DNA of 64,000 nt, from the NCBI RefSeq assembly GCF_947498805.1, contig NZ_CANMLT010000008.1, positions 112,131 through 176,130 on the forward strand. Reading direction: 5' to 3'. The position numbers and the translations under genes are program-made. Under the pieces are notes generated by a model, which saw only the letters and a list, made by a program, of their open reading frames with translations, had not been told where the DNA came from and made no database searches. This stretch comes from an uncultured Tenacibaculum sp. (GTDB lineage: Bacteria; Bacteroidota; Bacteroidia; Flavobacteriales; Flavobacteriaceae). Shown here in pieces: positions 35,934 to 45,376 of the stretch (position 1 is its first letter; each line of letters starts with the position of its first letter).

Positions 35934-38702
35934 TTAGTTTTTAACTTTATCTTTCTTTAAGTTAATCATATTCTTAAAATCACCAGCATTTACAACTGTC
36001 CACTGATCAAAAGGTTTAAAGTACTTCTTAATTACTCTATTTACATCTTCTACAGTAAGGTTTTTAACTTTCTCTTCTAAATTCTTATGGAAGTCAAAAT
36101 CTCTCTTATAATAGATATTATTATTAATCAAACTAGAAAGCTCACGATCTTTTGCTCGAGAAACAGCCTTACCTTGTACCCATCCTTTAATTACACCTTT
36201 TACCTCTTCTTCAGTTACACCGTCTTTAATGAAACGTGCTATTTCCTCATCAAATCCAAGTTGAACCTTTGCAGAGTTCTGCGGTGCATATATAGCATAA
36301 ATGTACATAGTTGAATTTTTATCATCCTTACTTCCATCAACAGAAACTCCTCCACCAGCACCGTAGCTTACTCCATCTTTTTGACGTAAACGATTCGCTA
36401 TTCTCGAATTAAGGAACCCTCCTCCGAAAATTTCTCCTGCAACCTGTAATGCTGCATAATCTTCACTATCTTGACTACACTCAAACGATAGCGTTCCAGT
36501 AGTAAATGCATTCTTCTTATCTGGAGTTTTGATACTTTCATTAACATTTTTATTCTTCGAATACGCATCTTTTACCGGTGTAAAAGAATATTTAGATTTA
36601 AAATCTCCAAAGTTACTTTCGAAATAAGACTTCAACATATTTTCATCAACATTTCCAATTGCCACTAAAGTTGCATTATTAGAAATCCCATAAAAGTCTT
36701 TATAATAAGCCTTCAACTCATCTACCGTCACCTCCTTAATAGCACTAATCTCCTCATCTAAACTTCTAACATACATAGGATGGCCTTTTGAACGTTTTTG
36801 GTTTAATCTTCTAGATTTCCTAGACGCCAAATATGTCGGTTCTGTTTTGTTTCTTTCTAAATTAGCTAAACTTCTAGTTTTTATTTTTTCTAATTCAGCT
36901 TCATCAAACTTTGGATTCTTTAACATATCTGTCATTAACTCCAAAGCCTTTGGTAAATACTCTTCAGTAGTACTAATATTCACAAAAGTTCTTCCGTTAC
37001 TTCCTCTAAACGATATAGACGATTTAATAGCACTTAATTCATCCTCTATCTGTTGTCTAGTTCTATTTGCAGTTCCTTTGTTTAACATACTTGCAGTATA
37101 ACGTGCCGCTAAACCTTTGTCCATTAAATCTTTTTCTGCTCCATTTCTAAAAGCAAAATTGATACTTACCGTTTTACCTCTATTATCTTTTTTAATAAAA
37201 CCATACTCAATTCCGCTATCTGCTAACTTACCTGAGTTTAGCCTTTTTTGAATATTGTCATAAGAAACATCAAATGCCTCTCCTGTTCCATATCCTTTTT
37301 TCCCTTTATAAGCCTTTACTAAGCTCTCTACACCTTCTGTATGTGGAATAGCAACTCTTACCGGCTTCTTAGTAGGAACAAAGTTACCCACAGTTCTATT
37401 TGTAGGGATAAAGTACTTCTTTGCAACCTCATTCACTTTAGCTAAGGTCATCTTTTCAATTCTATCTCTATGAATAAATGCCAATCTCCAATCTCCTGCA
37501 CCAATAAACTCACTCATATAGGTTCCTAAATATGCTGAATTTCTAGAAACTTGATCAATTTGCTTTAAAAGGTTTGATTTTGCTCTTTTTAACTCAGCTT
37601 CTGTAATAGGCTTGTTTCCTAAATTATCCAGTACATTCACCATGGTGCTTTCTGCTTCTGCTAAAGACTTATCAGAAGGAACATCTACGTTGAAATACAT
37701 AAACGAAGGCTCTTCAGTAAATGGAGCAAACGACCACATTCCTGATGCTTTTTTACCATCAATTAAAGCCTTATATACTCTCCCTGAAGGCTGATCTGTC
37801 AATACATCTTCAACAATTGCTAAAGCTGAATAATCTTCATGAGATCCAGCTGGAGTATGATACATTGCAGATAATACCTGTAAATCTCCTACTCTATTTA
37901 ATTCTACCCTTTTTTCTCCGTCTTGAGGTGGCTCAATCGTTGCTACATAATTTAATGGAGCAGATGGATTTTTAATCTTCCCAAACTTCTTTTCTATTAA
38001 TTTTAATGTCTTCGCAGTATTAAACTTACCAGTCACCATTAAAACTGCATTATCAGGCCTGTAATACTTCTTATAAAAAGCTTTTAAATTTTCAATTGGA
38101 ACTCGTTCAATGTCTGATCTATTTCCAATAGTCGATTGCCCGTAGTTATGCCATAAAAAACCTGAACTAATTACAGATTTCATTAACACTCCTGTAGGAG
38201 AGTTTTCTCCAGATTCAAATTCATTTCGTACAACAGAAAATTCTGACTCTAAATCTTTCTTTGCAATGTAAGAATTTACCATTCTATCTGCCTCTAAATC
38301 TAGCGCCCAATCTAAATTTTCATCAGTAGCATTAAATGTTTCAAAATAATTGGTTCTGTCATACCAAGTAGTTCCGTTTGGTCTTGCTCCATGATCAGAC
38401 AATTCTTTTGGAATATCTGGATGATTTGGAGTCCCTTTGAACACTAAATGTTCTAATAAATGAGCCATCCCCTTTTCTCCATATCCTTCATGTCGAGAAC
38501 CAACTTTATACGTAATATTTACTGTGATAGTTTGTGAAGAATTATCCGGAAACAACAACACCTTTAAGCCGTTACTCTCCAAATTATACTCTGTAATCCC
38601 CTCAACACTAGCCGTTTTTGTGATTTGCGCCTGTGCTGTAAACGTCAAAAAGGAGGCCATTAACACAACCCCAAACCGTTTTAAAGTTTGATTTTTTTTC
38701 AT
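35934..38702 (-). CDS. M16 family (pitrilysin/insulinase-like) zinc peptidase, two-domain
   Basis: 922 residues with a signal peptide (1-26, ending TAQAQ). The N-terminal half carries the inverted zinc motif HLLEH (His81, Glu84, His85) in GMAHLLEHLVFKGTP, with a second Glu ligand about 75-80 residues later; the C-terminal half (about 490-920) is a second M16 domain (VALSA-type LTVEDVNRVIKKYF, RQKDGVSYGAGGG) without HxxEH, i.e. the inactive partner. It probably digests peptides in the periplasm or at the outer membrane. CAAATATA at 38723-38730 is the reverse complement of a -7 TATATTTG. Divergent from ccsBA. Confidence 0.92.
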   Translation of the reverse strand: MKKNQTLKRFGVVLMASFLTFTAQAQITKTASVEGITEYNLESNGLKVLLFPDNSSQTITVNITYKVGSRHEGYGEKGMAHLLEHLVFKGTPNHPDIPKELSDHGARPNGTTWYDRTNYFETFNATDENLDWALDLEADRMVNSYIAKKDLESEFSVVRNEFESGENSPTGVLMKSVISSGFLWHNYGQSTIGNRSDIERVPIENLKAFYKKYYRPDNAVLMVTGKFNTAKTLKLIEKKFGKIKNPSAPLNYVATIEPPQDGEKRVELNRVGDLQVLSAMYHTPAGSHEDYSALAIVEDVLTDQPSGRVYKALIDGKKASGMWSFAPFTEEPSFMYFNVDVPSDKSLAEAESTMVNVLDNLGNKPITEAELKRAKSNLLKQIDQVSRNSAYLGTYMSEFIGAGDWRLAFIHRDRIEKMTLAKVNEVAKKYFIPTNRTVGNFVPTKKPVRVAIPHTEGVESLVKAYKGKKGYGTGEAFDVSYDNIQKRLNSGKLADSGIEYGFIKKDNRGKTVSINFAFRNGAEKDLMDKGLAARYTASMLNKGTANRTRQQIEDELSAIKSSISFRGSNGRTFVNISTTEEYLPKALELMTDMLKNPKFDEAELEKIKTRSLANLERNKTEPTYLASRKSRRLNQKRSKGHPMYVRSLDEEISAIKEVTVDELKAYYKDFYGISNNATLVAIGNVDENMLKSYFESNFGDFKSKYSFTPVKDAYSKNKNVNESIKTPDKKNAFTTGTLSFECSQDSEDYAALQVAGEIFGGGFLNSRIANRLRQKDGVSYGAGGGVSVDGSKDDKNSTMYIYAIYAPQNSAKVQLGFDEEIARFIKDGVTEEEVKGVIKGWVQGKAVSRAKDRELSSLINNNIYYKRDFDFHKNLEEKVKNLTVEDVNRVIKKYFKPFDQWTVVNAGDFKNMINLKKDKVKN

Positions 38703-38881
38703 AATTAAATTTTTAGTTCATACAAATATAACATTCTACCGCAAGCATTCCCTTGTTGATTTTCATAATTTTAACTTAAAATTAACACTATGTATTTCCG
38801 TAAATAATGACTCAAATCATAAGGCTATTAATCCTTTAATGCGTAAATTTGCATCGTTTTTATTTATATGTAATTCTTACA

Positions 38882-41800
38882 ATGAAAAAGTTCCTTAATA
38901 TACTTTACTCAACCCGTCTAATGGCTATTCTTTTCTTCGTTTTTGCCATAGCAATGGGAATCGCTACTTTTATCGAAAATGATTTTGGTACTCAAACTTC
39001 AAAAGCTTTAGTTTACAACACTTGGTGGTTCGAAGTTATCATGATTTTTTTTGTAATTAATTTCTTCGGAAATATTTTTAGATACAAACTTTACAAAAAA
39101 GAAAAATGGTCTGTCCTACTTTTTCATATCGCTTTTCTATTTATTTTAATTGGAGCGGGAGTTACTCGTTATATTAGCTATGAAGGCTTGATGATTATTG
39201 ATGAAGGAGAAACCACCAATACTTTTTTCTCAGACACCAACTATTTAAATGTTGTTATTGATGATAATCAGTTTCAAAAAGAAACTCATAACAAGTTATT
39301 ACTTTCAGCATGGGGATCAAATACTGCTAACTTTACAGAATCGTTTCAACCCCAAAAAGATGGAAAAAACCATGAAGTTACTTTTAATCTTGTTGACTAC
39401 ATTCCATGGGCAGAGAAAAAATTTATCGAAGATGAAAATGGTATTGAGCATATAAAGTTTGTAGAAAGTTCTAGCGGAAGCAGACATGAGCATTTTATTA
39501 AACGAGGGACTATTCAAAACGTTCATAATATTTTAGTTGGTTTTGATGCTAAAGATGGAAATGCTAATATTAATATTTTTAAAAGAAATGACTCTTTAAA
39601 AATCATCACTAAAGCAGATGGAGACTTTCAAGTGATGGCTACGCAACAAAAAGGATCTGTTAAAAAAGATACTGTTCAAGACTTTAAGCTAAGATCTCTA
39701 TATCACGTTTCTGGTTTACCTTTTGTAGTGCCACAATACCCGACAAAAGGAGCTGTAAAAACAGTTAGAGGCGAAAAAGACCCTAAAAAATACGACATTG
39801 TTGTTTTTGATGTCACTACCAATGAAAAAACTGAAAGAATCTCTTTAACAGGCGGACAATTCAATGTAGACAACATTGAAACCTTTAGTCTTGGAGAATT
39901 AAATTTCAGAGCTTGGTATGGAGCAAAAAAATACACTACTCCGTTTAATGTAAAGCTAAATGACTTCCAACTAGAAAAATATCCAGGTTCAGAAAATGCG
40001 GCTTCTTATGCAAGTGAAGTTACCGTAATAGACGAAAAAGAAACTTTTGATTTTAGGATTTTCATGAACACTATTTTAAACTACAAAGGATATAGATTAT
40101 TCCAAGCAAGTTATAGCAATGCAGGAGAAGAAGTTGAACAAACACACTTATCTGTTAATCACGATTTTTGGGGAACTACTATCACCTACATTGGGTATTT
40201 CTTGTTGTTCTTCGGATTAATTGCTTCTTTGTTTATAAAAAACACTCGTTTTGCCGATTTAAAAAAATCATTAACAAAAATTCGAAAAAAGAAAGCTACA
40301 CTATTAGTACTTCTTTTATTCTTTAGTACGATCGGGTTTTCTCAACACAATCAACATCAACCTAAAAAATTAACCGAAAGTCAAATTGATTCTGTTTTAC
40401 AGAAATCCGTTGTCTCAAAAGAGCATGCCGATTCTTTTAGTGAATTAGTTATTCAAGATGCTGGAGGAAGAATGAAACCTGCACATACCTACGCCTCAGA
40501 ATTAGTTAGAAAAGTTGCTCACACGGATGATTTTAGAGGATTAACTCCTAGTCAAATTTTAGTTTCTATTACCGAGGCTCCAATGTTTTGGATAAACGTA
40601 CCTTTTATTTATTTAGAAAAAGGGAACACTCAAATTAGAGAGGTATTAGGATTACCTAAAGACACAAAATATGCACGTTTTATTGATTTTTATGGTCCTG
40701 ATGGAGTTTCAAAAATTTCTCACTTAGTAGTAGAAGCTCAAAAAAAACGTATTCAAAGTAAGCTTGAGTTAGATGCTATTAAAATTGAACGTAGAGTTTA
40801 TCTACTATCTCAAGCATTAAGCGGGAGTATTTTACGAATTTTCCCTATTCCAAACAACCAAGAAAACAAATGGGTATCTCAACCAGAAACATTACAAGCT
40901 GGTTTTAAAGGAACAGATTCTGTTTTTGTTCGTCAATCATTACCTGTTTATTTTCAACTGTTACAAAACTCTAAGAAAACTGGAGATTATACCGAGACAG
41001 GAAAAATATTAAATGGTATAAAAAAATTCCAAAGAAAATTTGGTTCTGAAGTAATTCCAGCGAAAGATAAAATTCAATTGGAAATAGCGTATAATAAAGC
41101 CAATATTTTTGTAAAACTTTCTAAATACTATGGTTATGTAAGTTTACTAATGATTGTATTTGTTTTCTTTCAAATATTCAATAATAAACCTTGGGTTAAT
41201 TATGTTATCAAAGCTTTTATAGGGATTATTATAATTTTATTCATGGCACACCTAACTGGTTTGGCTATGCGTTGGTATATTAGTGGAAACGCTCCTTGGA
41301 GTAATGCATATGAATCCATAATCTTCGTTGGACTAGCCACTATGCTTTTTGGGTTACTTTTAGGTAGAAACTCTTCATTAACAATAGCAGCTACCACATT
41401 TTTAGCTTCGATAATTTTATTCTTTGCACATCAAAACTGGTTAGATCCAGAAATAGCAAACCTACAACCAGTATTAAACTCATGGTGGTTATATGTCCAT
41501 GTATCTATTATCGTTGCTAGTTATGGACCATTTGCTTTAGGAATGATTTTAGGAATTTTCGCTTTGTTTTTAGTTTTATTCACTACTAAAAATAATAAAA
41601 AGAAAATGAGTATACACCTAAGAGAATTAACAATCATTAATGAAATGGCTTTAACCGTTGGTTTGGTAATGCTTACTGTTGGAAATTTCTTAGGTGGAAT
41701 GTGGGCTAATGAAAGTTGGGGACGTTATTGGGGCTGGGATCCTAAAGAGACTTGGGCCTTAATATCTATTATGATATATGCCTTTGTTTTACATATGCGA

Positions 41801-42028
41801 TTGATACCTGGATTAAGAGGTAAATACACCTTTAATTTATGGTCTATAATTGCTTTTGCTTCTATTATGATGACCTATTTTGGTGTTAACTTTTACTTAG
41901 CAGGGTTACACTCTTATGCAAGTGGTGATAAAGTTATTACACCTAGTTCAGTATACTATTCTATTGGGTTTGTAACTATCTTAGGAATAGCCTCATGGTT
42001 TAAATACAAGAAGTTTTATCAAAAATAA
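38882..42028 (+). CDS. ccsBA: Cytochrome c biogenesis protein CcsBA (fused ResB-CcsA)
   Basis: 1048-residue inner-membrane protein that brings haem to the periplasm and attaches it to CxxCH apocytochromes (system II). The N-terminal half is ResB/CcsB-like (spans in 1-110, then a large periplasmic domain about 120-430); the C-terminal half is CcsA-like with the haem-binding WWD region GGMWANESWGRYWGWDPKETWAL at about 937-960, histidines in flanking spans, and GVNFYLAGLHSYASG. I chose the ATG at 38882 (MKKFLNILYS); an in-frame non-ATG extension upstream has no support. TAAATTTG at 38844-38851 is a -7 candidate. It would serve the cytochromes at 26-27 kb and the respiratory chain. Confidence 0.95.
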   Translation: MKKFLNILYSTRLMAILFFVFAIAMGIATFIENDFGTQTSKALVYNTWWFEVIMIFFVINFFGNIFRYKLYKKEKWSVLLFHIAFLFILIGAGVTRYISYEGLMIIDEGETTNTFFSDTNYLNVVIDDNQFQKETHNKLLLSAWGSNTANFTESFQPQKDGKNHEVTFNLVDYIPWAEKKFIEDENGIEHIKFVESSSGSRHEHFIKRGTIQNVHNILVGFDAKDGNANINIFKRNDSLKIITKADGDFQVMATQQKGSVKKDTVQDFKLRSLYHVSGLPFVVPQYPTKGAVKTVRGEKDPKKYDIVVFDVTTNEKTERISLTGGQFNVDNIETFSLGELNFRAWYGAKKYTTPFNVKLNDFQLEKYPGSENAASYASEVTVIDEKETFDFRIFMNTILNYKGYRLFQASYSNAGEEVEQTHLSVNHDFWGTTITYIGYFLLFFGLIASLFIKNTRFADLKKSLTKIRKKKATLLVLLLFFSTIGFSQHNQHQPKKLTESQIDSVLQKSVVSKEHADSFSELVIQDAGGRMKPAHTYASELVRKVAHTDDFRGLTPSQILVSITEAPMFWINVPFIYLEKGNTQIREVLGLPKDTKYARFIDFYGPDGVSKISHLVVEAQKKRIQSKLELDAIKIERRVYLLSQALSGSILRIFPIPNNQENKWVSQPETLQAGFKGTDSVFVRQSLPVYFQLLQNSKKTGDYTETGKILNGIKKFQRKFGSEVIPAKDKIQLEIAYNKANIFVKLSKYYGYVSLLMIVFVFFQIFNNKPWVNYVIKAFIGIIIILFMAHLTGLAMRWYISGNAPWSNAYESIIFVGLATMLFGLLLGRNSSLTIAATTFLASIILFFAHQNWLDPEIANLQPVLNSWWLYVHVSIIVASYGPFALGMILGIFALFLVLFTTKNNKKKMSIHLRELTIINEMALTVGLVMLTVGNFLGGMWANESWGRYWGWDPKETWALISIMIYAFVLHMRLIPGLRGKYTFNLWSIIAFASIMMTYFGVNFYLAGLHSYASGDKVITPSSVYYSIGFVTILGIASWFKYKKFYQK

Positions 42029-42081
42029 TGTACAATTGGGTATAAAAATGTACTTTTGTGCCGCTTTTAAAGAATTGAAAT

Positions 42082-42597
42082 ATGTTTAATAAGAATATAA
42101 AACTAGTTTTAGCAGCATTAACATTAGCTTGGTCTGTTTATAATTTTATTCAGGGCGAAATAGGTAATGGATTAGCTATTTTACTTTTAACTGGAATCTT
42201 CATTTTATTATATTTTAAAAATGAATTTATCCTATTAGCATTCTTAAAACTAAGAAAACAAGATTTTGAAGGTGCACAAAAATGGTTGGCATATATTAAA
42301 AATCCTAGTGCAGCATTAACTCAAAAGCAAGAAGGATATTATAATTACCTACATGGAATTATGCTTTCTCAAACCAACATTACCAAAGCTGAGAAATTTC
42401 TTAAAAAAGCTGTTAAGCTAGGATTAGCAATGGATCATGATTTAGCAATGGCTAAATTACAGTTAGCTGGTATTGCTATGACAAAACGTAGAAAACGTGA
42501 AGCAACTATGTTAATGAATGAAGCAAAAAAGTTAGATAAACATGGTATGCTCAAAGAGCAAATACAAATGATGAAGCAACAAATGAAAAGAATATAA
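42082..42597 (+). CDS. Membrane-anchored TPR-like protein of unknown function
   Basis: 171 residues: two spans near 6-24 and 30-48, then a soluble helical part (55-171) containing FEGAQKWLAYIKNPSAALTQKQEGYYNYLHGIMLSQTNITKAEKFLKKAVKLGLAMDHDLAMAKLQLAGIAM, which has the heptad and small-residue spacing of TPR-like helix pairs. Ends in a Gln/Met/Lys tail. Similar 2TM-plus-TPR proteins occur next to ccsBA or division genes in Flavobacteriia, to my memory. Role unknown. Confidence 0.7.
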   Translation: MFNKNIKLVLAALTLAWSVYNFIQGEIGNGLAILLLTGIFILLYFKNEFILLAFLKLRKQDFEGAQKWLAYIKNPSAALTQKQEGYYNYLHGIMLSQTNITKAEKFLKKAVKLGLAMDHDLAMAKLQLAGIAMTKRRKREATMLMNEAKKLDKHGMLKEQIQMMKQQMKRI

Positions 42598-42669
42598 ATC
42601 CCTCTACAATTACGATTTCCTCTTATTTTTTTTAGTTTTTGTACTTTTACCACAAACAAGAAATCATAA

Positions 42670-44574
42670 ATGTTAAAGAACTGGATTTTAAAGGCTTTAG
42701 ATAGATATGCATCAAAATGGATAGTTTTAACTATTGATATTTTTCTTGTATGCTTTTCTTTTATATTAGCCTACACAATAAGGTTTAATACTTCTTTAAA
42801 CTTCGACACTGAAAAATTAGTCTATCAACTACCATTTATTGCCTTAGTTGCTCTTTTTAGTTTTCTTAGTGTTGGATCTTATCGAGGAATTATACGACAC
42901 ACGGGAACAAGAGATGCTTTTAATGTTTTCATCGGACTATCATTAATGTCCTTATTAATTATTATCTCAGTTCTAGCAAATAGTGCTTTAAAGCTTTTCC
43001 CTCTTTTTACTATTCCCAAATCAATTGTAATAATACATTTCTTAACTTCAGTTATACTACTAATTATTAGTAGATTTGTTTTTAAAGCTTTTTTTGAAAT
43101 AATTTCTACTGAGTTAGACAACATCACAAATGTTTTAATATATGGAGCCGGAGATTCGGGACTAATAACTTACGGTGCGCTAAACAGAGATTCTAAAAAC
43201 AAATATGAAGTTTTAGGTTTTATAGACGACAATCCAAAAAAACATGGAAAAAAAATTGATCGTATTAAGATTTATGATGGAAACAACTTAACTAAAAACT
43301 TCATTGACACCAAAAAGGTTGACGAAATAATCATTTCTATCCAAAATATCAAATCAGAAAAACTCCTTATACTTACAGATAAACTTCTTGCTTTAGGTGT
43401 AAAAGTAAAAATCGTACCCCCACTTTCAAAGTGGATAGATGGTGATTTGGAAGCTACTCAAATTAAACAAGTTAAAATTGAAGACCTCCTAAATCGCAAA
43501 CCTATATCGATTGACAACCCAATTGTTGGTAGAGAAGTTAATGATAAAGTTGTAATGGTTACTGGCGCAGCGGGCTCTATAGGTTCTGAAATATCTAGAC
43601 AACTTAGTTCATACAAGCTTAAGCATCTAATACTTATAGATCAAGCCGAATCACCTCTATATGAAATTGAACAGCAGTTAATTCAAAACGGTATTTCAAA
43701 TTTCACAGCTTTTGTAGCCGATGTAAGGGATGCAAAACGTATGGATGAAATTTTTGAAAAATACACCCCGCAAAAAGTTTTTCATGCAGCCGCTTATAAA
43801 CATGTTCCCTTAATGGAGAAGTCGCCTTATGAAGCCGTTAAAATTAATGTATTAGGTACGAAAAATATAGCTGATTTAGCAATAAAACATAAAGCAGAAC
43901 GTTTTGTAATGGTATCTACAGATAAAGCTGTTAACCCTACAAATGTTATGGGAGCTACTAAACGTATTGCTGAAATGTATATAAGTTGTTTAAGTAACCG
44001 TGAAAATCATTCTACTAAATTTACAACAACTCGCTTTGGAAATGTTTTAGGTTCTAACGGATCAGTAATACCTTTATTTAAAAAACAAATTGAAAACGGT
44101 GGTCCCTTAACAGTAACTCACAAAGATATTACTCGTTATTTTATGACAATCCCAGAAGCGTGCCGTTTAGTTTTAGAAGCAGGAACTATGGGTAATGGAG
44201 GAGAGATTTATATTTTTGACATGGGTAAATCTGTAAAGATATTTGAAATTGCCAAAAGAATGATTCATTTATCTGGATTAACATATCCTGATGATATAGA
44301 TATTAAAATTACAGGACTCAGACCAGGAGAGAAATTATATGAAGAATTATTGGCTAATGGAGAAAATACCACCCCTACTTACCATGAGAAAATATTGATT
44401 GCTAAAACCCAAGAAATTGACATAAAATCTATTTCTAAAAAAATCGAAACACTTTGTTCTATGAACAATAAAATAAACAATTTTGATACGGTTTCCTTAA
44501 TGAAAGAAATTGTTCCAGAATATGTTTCTCAAAACTCAATTTATCAAGAATTAGACATAATCAAAGAAAATTAA
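42670..44574 (+). CDS. Nucleoside-diphosphate sugar epimerase/dehydratase, WbpM/CapD type
   Basis: 634-residue inner-membrane enzyme: four N-terminal spans (about 15-35, 45-65, 80-100 and 110-130), a first Rossmann-like domain (about 140-285, GAGDSGLITYGAL), then the SDR catalytic domain with NAD motif TGAAGSIGSE near 298-307, AAYKHVPLMEKSP (active-site Tyr/Lys region), STDKAVNPTNVMGATKR and TRFGNVLGSNGSVIPLF. These convert UDP-GlcNAc-type substrates to 4-keto-6-deoxy or 5-epi sugars in O-antigen and capsule pathways. It is first in the polysaccharide cluster with the wza- and wzc-like genes. Confidence 0.93.
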   Translation: MLKNWILKALDRYASKWIVLTIDIFLVCFSFILAYTIRFNTSLNFDTEKLVYQLPFIALVALFSFLSVGSYRGIIRHTGTRDAFNVFIGLSLMSLLIIISVLANSALKLFPLFTIPKSIVIIHFLTSVILLIISRFVFKAFFEIISTELDNITNVLIYGAGDSGLITYGALNRDSKNKYEVLGFIDDNPKKHGKKIDRIKIYDGNNLTKNFIDTKKVDEIIISIQNIKSEKLLILTDKLLALGVKVKIVPPLSKWIDGDLEATQIKQVKIEDLLNRKPISIDNPIVGREVNDKVVMVTGAAGSIGSEISRQLSSYKLKHLILIDQAESPLYEIEQQLIQNGISNFTAFVADVRDAKRMDEIFEKYTPQKVFHAAAYKHVPLMEKSPYEAVKINVLGTKNIADLAIKHKAERFVMVSTDKAVNPTNVMGATKRIAEMYISCLSNRENHSTKFTTTRFGNVLGSNGSVIPLFKKQIENGGPLTVTHKDITRYFMTIPEACRLVLEAGTMGNGGEIYIFDMGKSVKIFEIAKRMIHLSGLTYPDDIDIKITGLRPGEKLYEELLANGENTTPTYHEKILIAKTQEIDIKSISKKIETLCSMNNKINNFDTVSLMKEIVPEYVSQNSIYQELDIIKEN

Positions 44575-44601
44575 ATTAGTACTTTCGCAAAAAAAATAAC
44601 A

Positions 44602-45372
44602 ATGCACAAAACGAAAAGAATTGCACTCGGATTACTTCTTTTAGTATTTACAACATCTTGTGTTTCAAAAAAGGAAATTGTTTATTTCCAAAATGACACT
44701 ATCAACCAGTCATTAGTTAATAATAATTACAAAACTATATTTAAGGCAGATGATTTACTACAAATAACTGTTTCTGCGTTAGATTTAGAAGCAGTTCAAC
44801 CGTTTAACTTACCTTCTGTAACTTTTGCTACTACAACGAACAATGTAGTTGGAACACCTCAACAACAATCATATTTAATAGATAATGAAGGTTTTATAGA
44901 CTTTCCTTTATTAGGTAAAATCAAGATAGCGGGATTGACTCGATCAGAAGCCATTGAACTACTTAAAAATAAACTAGACCCTGATTATGTTAAAAACCCA
45001 ACCATCAATATTAGGATCTCTAACTTCACTATTACTGTTTTAGGAGATGTTAAGAAACCAGGAACTTATACAATTCCAAATGAACGAATTACGGTATTAG
45101 AAGCTCTTGGTTTATCTGGTGATTTAAACATTACAGGAGTTAGAAACATTAGAGTTTTTAGAGAAGAGAATGGTGAAAAATTAACTTATACATTAGACTT
45201 AAAGTCTAATAATCTTTTTACTTCACCTGCCTATTATCTACAACAAAACGATGTTGTATATGTGCAGCCTAATAAAGCATCCTCTCAAGATGCAGCTTAC
45301 AACAGAAACTCTGGTTTATTTGTTTCTGTTGGTTCCGTAATAATTTCATTAATTGCTATTTTAACGAGATAA
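44602..45372 (+). CDS. Polysaccharide export lipoprotein (Wza-like)
   Basis: 256-residue outer-membrane lipoprotein (signal peptide with lipobox TTSC, Cys20). Poly_export/SLBB domains: FKADDLLQITVSALD (about 48-62), DNEGFIDFPLLGKIKIAGLTRSEAIELLKNKL and the SLBB-like ITVLGDVKKPGTYTIPNERITVLEALGL. A C-terminal hydrophobic span at about 235-254 may be the amphipathic/transmembrane helix that crosses the outer membrane. Starts 27 bases after the epimerase and ends 4 bases before the BY-kinase, so co-transcribed with it. Confidence 0.92.
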   Translation: MHKTKRIALGLLLLVFTTSCVSKKEIVYFQNDTINQSLVNNNYKTIFKADDLLQITVSALDLEAVQPFNLPSVTFATTTNNVVGTPQQQSYLIDNEGFIDFPLLGKIKIAGLTRSEAIELLKNKLDPDYVKNPTINIRISNFTITVLGDVKKPGTYTIPNERITVLEALGLSGDLNITGVRNIRVFREENGEKLTYTLDLKSNNLFTSPAYYLQQNDVVYVQPNKASSQDAAYNRNSGLFVSVGSVIISLIAILTR

Positions 45373-45376
45373 AAAC

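Noticed and set aside
39249..39936. Frames opposite or out of phase within ccsBA
   Set aside because: They lie fully inside a well-supported gene and have no recognisable domain.
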